Shown: positions 6,002 to 6,528 of the stretch, piece by piece
Layout of the letters: every line of letters starts with the position of its first letter
Position numbering within the stretch: the first letter of the stretch is position 1
Source: Candidatus Bathyarchaeota archaeon
GTDB lineage: Archaea; Thermoproteota; Bathyarchaeia; Bathyarchaeales; Bathyarchaeaceae
Assembly (NCBI GenBank): GCA_003662715.1
Contig: QMYO01000095.1
Location: forward strand, 1-6,528
Length of the DNA stretch: 6,528 bases
Direction of reading: 5' to 3'
Translations under genes and position numbers: made by a program
Notes under the pieces: model-generated
Told to the model about the DNA's origin: nothing
The model's database searches: none
Seen by the model: the letters and a program-made list of their open reading frames with translations, nothing else

Positions 6002-6412
6002 ATGGACGAAATCGATAAGAAAATAGTTGAAATTCTAAAAAAGAATGGACGAGCCACCTACATTAACATCGGGAAAAAAGTCGGATTATCTGAAGGAGCG
6101 GTTAGAAAGAGAATTAAGACACTCGTCGATTCAGGTGTAATAAAACGATTCACCATTAAAATCGGACTCACAGAAGGCGCAGAGGCAATAACCCTACTTT
6201 CTATAAACCCTTCTTACCCAACATTTAAGATATGTGAAAAATTAAAAGAACTTCCAAACGTTGAAACTATTTATGAGATTACAGGTCAATACGATATCGC
6301 CGCAATTATTTCCGCCTTAAACATCGCTGAAGTTAATGAATGCGTTGAAAAAATTCGCCGAATAGATGGAATCGTAAACACGAACACGATGATTATACTG
6401 CGCACCCTATAG
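6002..6412 (+). CDS. lysM: Lrp/AsnC-family regulator, LysM-like
   Basis: A 136-residue one-component transcription regulator. Residues 1 to about 50 form the winged helix-turn-helix (MDEIDKKIVEILKKNGRA, then GLSEGAVRKRIKTL as recognition helix); residues about 60 to 134 form the RAM ligand-binding and oligomerisation domain, with YEITGQYDIAAII (91-103) and NTNTMIILRTL at the end. The ending and the YE-TG-YDI motif agree with my recollection of Sulfolobus LysM, which binds upstream of lysW in a lysine-sensitive way and probably activates it. The divergent position next to lysW supports the same role, with lysine as likely effector. No transmembrane or extra domain is visible. Members of this family often bind their own promoter, so the shared 290-bp region may control both directions. 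A general Lrp/AsnC paralogue responding to another amino acid is the alternative. Confidence 0.85.
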   Translation: MDEIDKKIVEILKKNGRATYINIGKKVGLSEGAVRKRIKTLVDSGVIKRFTIKIGLTEGAEAITLLSINPSYPTFKICEKLKELPNVETIYEITGQYDIAAIISALNIAEVNECVEKIRRIDGIVNTNTMIILRTL

Positions 6413-6498
6413 TTAATTGTAGATGCGAAATTTGTAAAAGTACGAATATAGAAATTATTTTTTACATTTCGTAATTTATGCGCATCTTTTTGCAAAAA
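6413..6498 (+). repeat. Nested inverted repeats downstream of the regulator
   Basis: This AT-rich stretch has AGATGCG (6421-6427) opposed by CGCATCT (6481-6487). Inside that pair, CGAAATTTGTAAA (6426-6438) is opposed imperfectly by TTTACATTTCG (6461-6471). The perfect palindrome TTTTTGCAAAAA follows at 6487-6498. The arms could form a long imperfect stem in RNA, or act as protein-binding sites for the next gene. I see no coding sequence in it. Confidence 0.4.
6458..6463 (+). terminator. Possible T-run terminator of the regulator gene
   Basis: A T6 run about 46 nt after the stop, on the coding strand, in an AT-rich context. Archaeal transcription often ends at such T-tracts without a strong hairpin. 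Support is weak because similar runs are common in this composition. Confidence 0.3.
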
Positions 6499-6508
6499 AC
6501 ATAAATAT
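6493..6508 (+). promoter_or_regulatory. Possible promoter of a rightward gene beyond the window
   Basis: CAAAAAAC (6493-6500) followed by ATAAATAT (6501-6508) resembles an A-rich BRE and a TATA box on the plus strand. The start site would fall just past the right edge. It abuts the TTTTTGCAAAAA palindrome. In this AT-rich sequence the match may be chance. Confidence 0.3.
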
Positions 6509-6528
6509 TAGTACGCTTTTATTTAGAC

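Noticed and set aside
6286..6495. Minus-strand open frame of 69 codons over the end of the regulator
   Set aside because: About 125 bases are antisense to the RAM domain. No Shine-Dalgarno or recognisable motif is present, and the rest covers the inverted-repeat region.

Overview
The window holds a complete late-stage lysine biosynthesis operon of the amino-group carrier protein (LysW) type, with a divergently transcribed Lrp/AsnC-family regulator. On the minus strand the order is lysW (5711 to 5535), lysX (5419 to 4226), lysY (4224 to 3172), lysZ (3164 to 2355), lysJ (2362 to 1163) and lysK (1182 to 76). On the plus strand a lysM-like regulator lies at 6002 to 6412. The host is most likely an archaeon. 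Evidence: LysW-type lysine synthesis beside a LysM-like regulator, BRE/TATA-type promoters, Shine-Dalgarno sequences complementary to the archaeal 16S tail (GGAGGTG, GAGGTG, GAGGAG), GTG and TTG starts, and a moderately AT-rich composition. The W-X-Y-Z-J-K order is, from memory, the one seen in Thermococcales and many Thermoproteota-related lineages. I cannot fix the phylum from this window.

How the genes work together: LysX ligates alpha-aminoadipate (AAA) through its amino group to the C-terminal glutamate of LysW. LysZ phosphorylates the side-chain carboxylate, LysY reduces it to the semialdehyde, LysJ transaminates it to LysW-lysine, and LysK releases lysine and recycles LysW. The early steps (homocitrate synthase, homoaconitase, homoisocitrate dehydrogenase, AAA aminotransferase) are not in the window. 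No second ArgX-like ligase is present here, so the set could also serve arginine synthesis from glutamate, as in Thermococcus.

Layout: 1-75 is the 3' end of the transcript and perhaps the first codons of another leftward gene. 76-5419 is five tightly packed genes (20-bp overlap, 8-bp overlap, 7-nt gap, 1-nt gap). 5420-5534 is a 115-nt spacer with a possible weak hairpin. 5535-5711 is the 58-residue lysW. 5712-6001 is the divergent control region. 6002-6412 is the regulator. 6413-6528 is an AT-rich intergenic stretch with nested inverted repeats and a possible promoter for a gene to the right.

The points most worth a second look are: (1) the LysX-position ATP-grasp protein is about 115 residues longer than ordinary LysX and carries a basic, probably helical insertion of about 75 residues between its two metal-ligand strands; (2) the control region has a 15-bp direct repeat (14 of 15 identical) offset by exactly 73 bp, about seven helical turns, with a dyad between the copies and one copy directly upstream of the lysW BRE.
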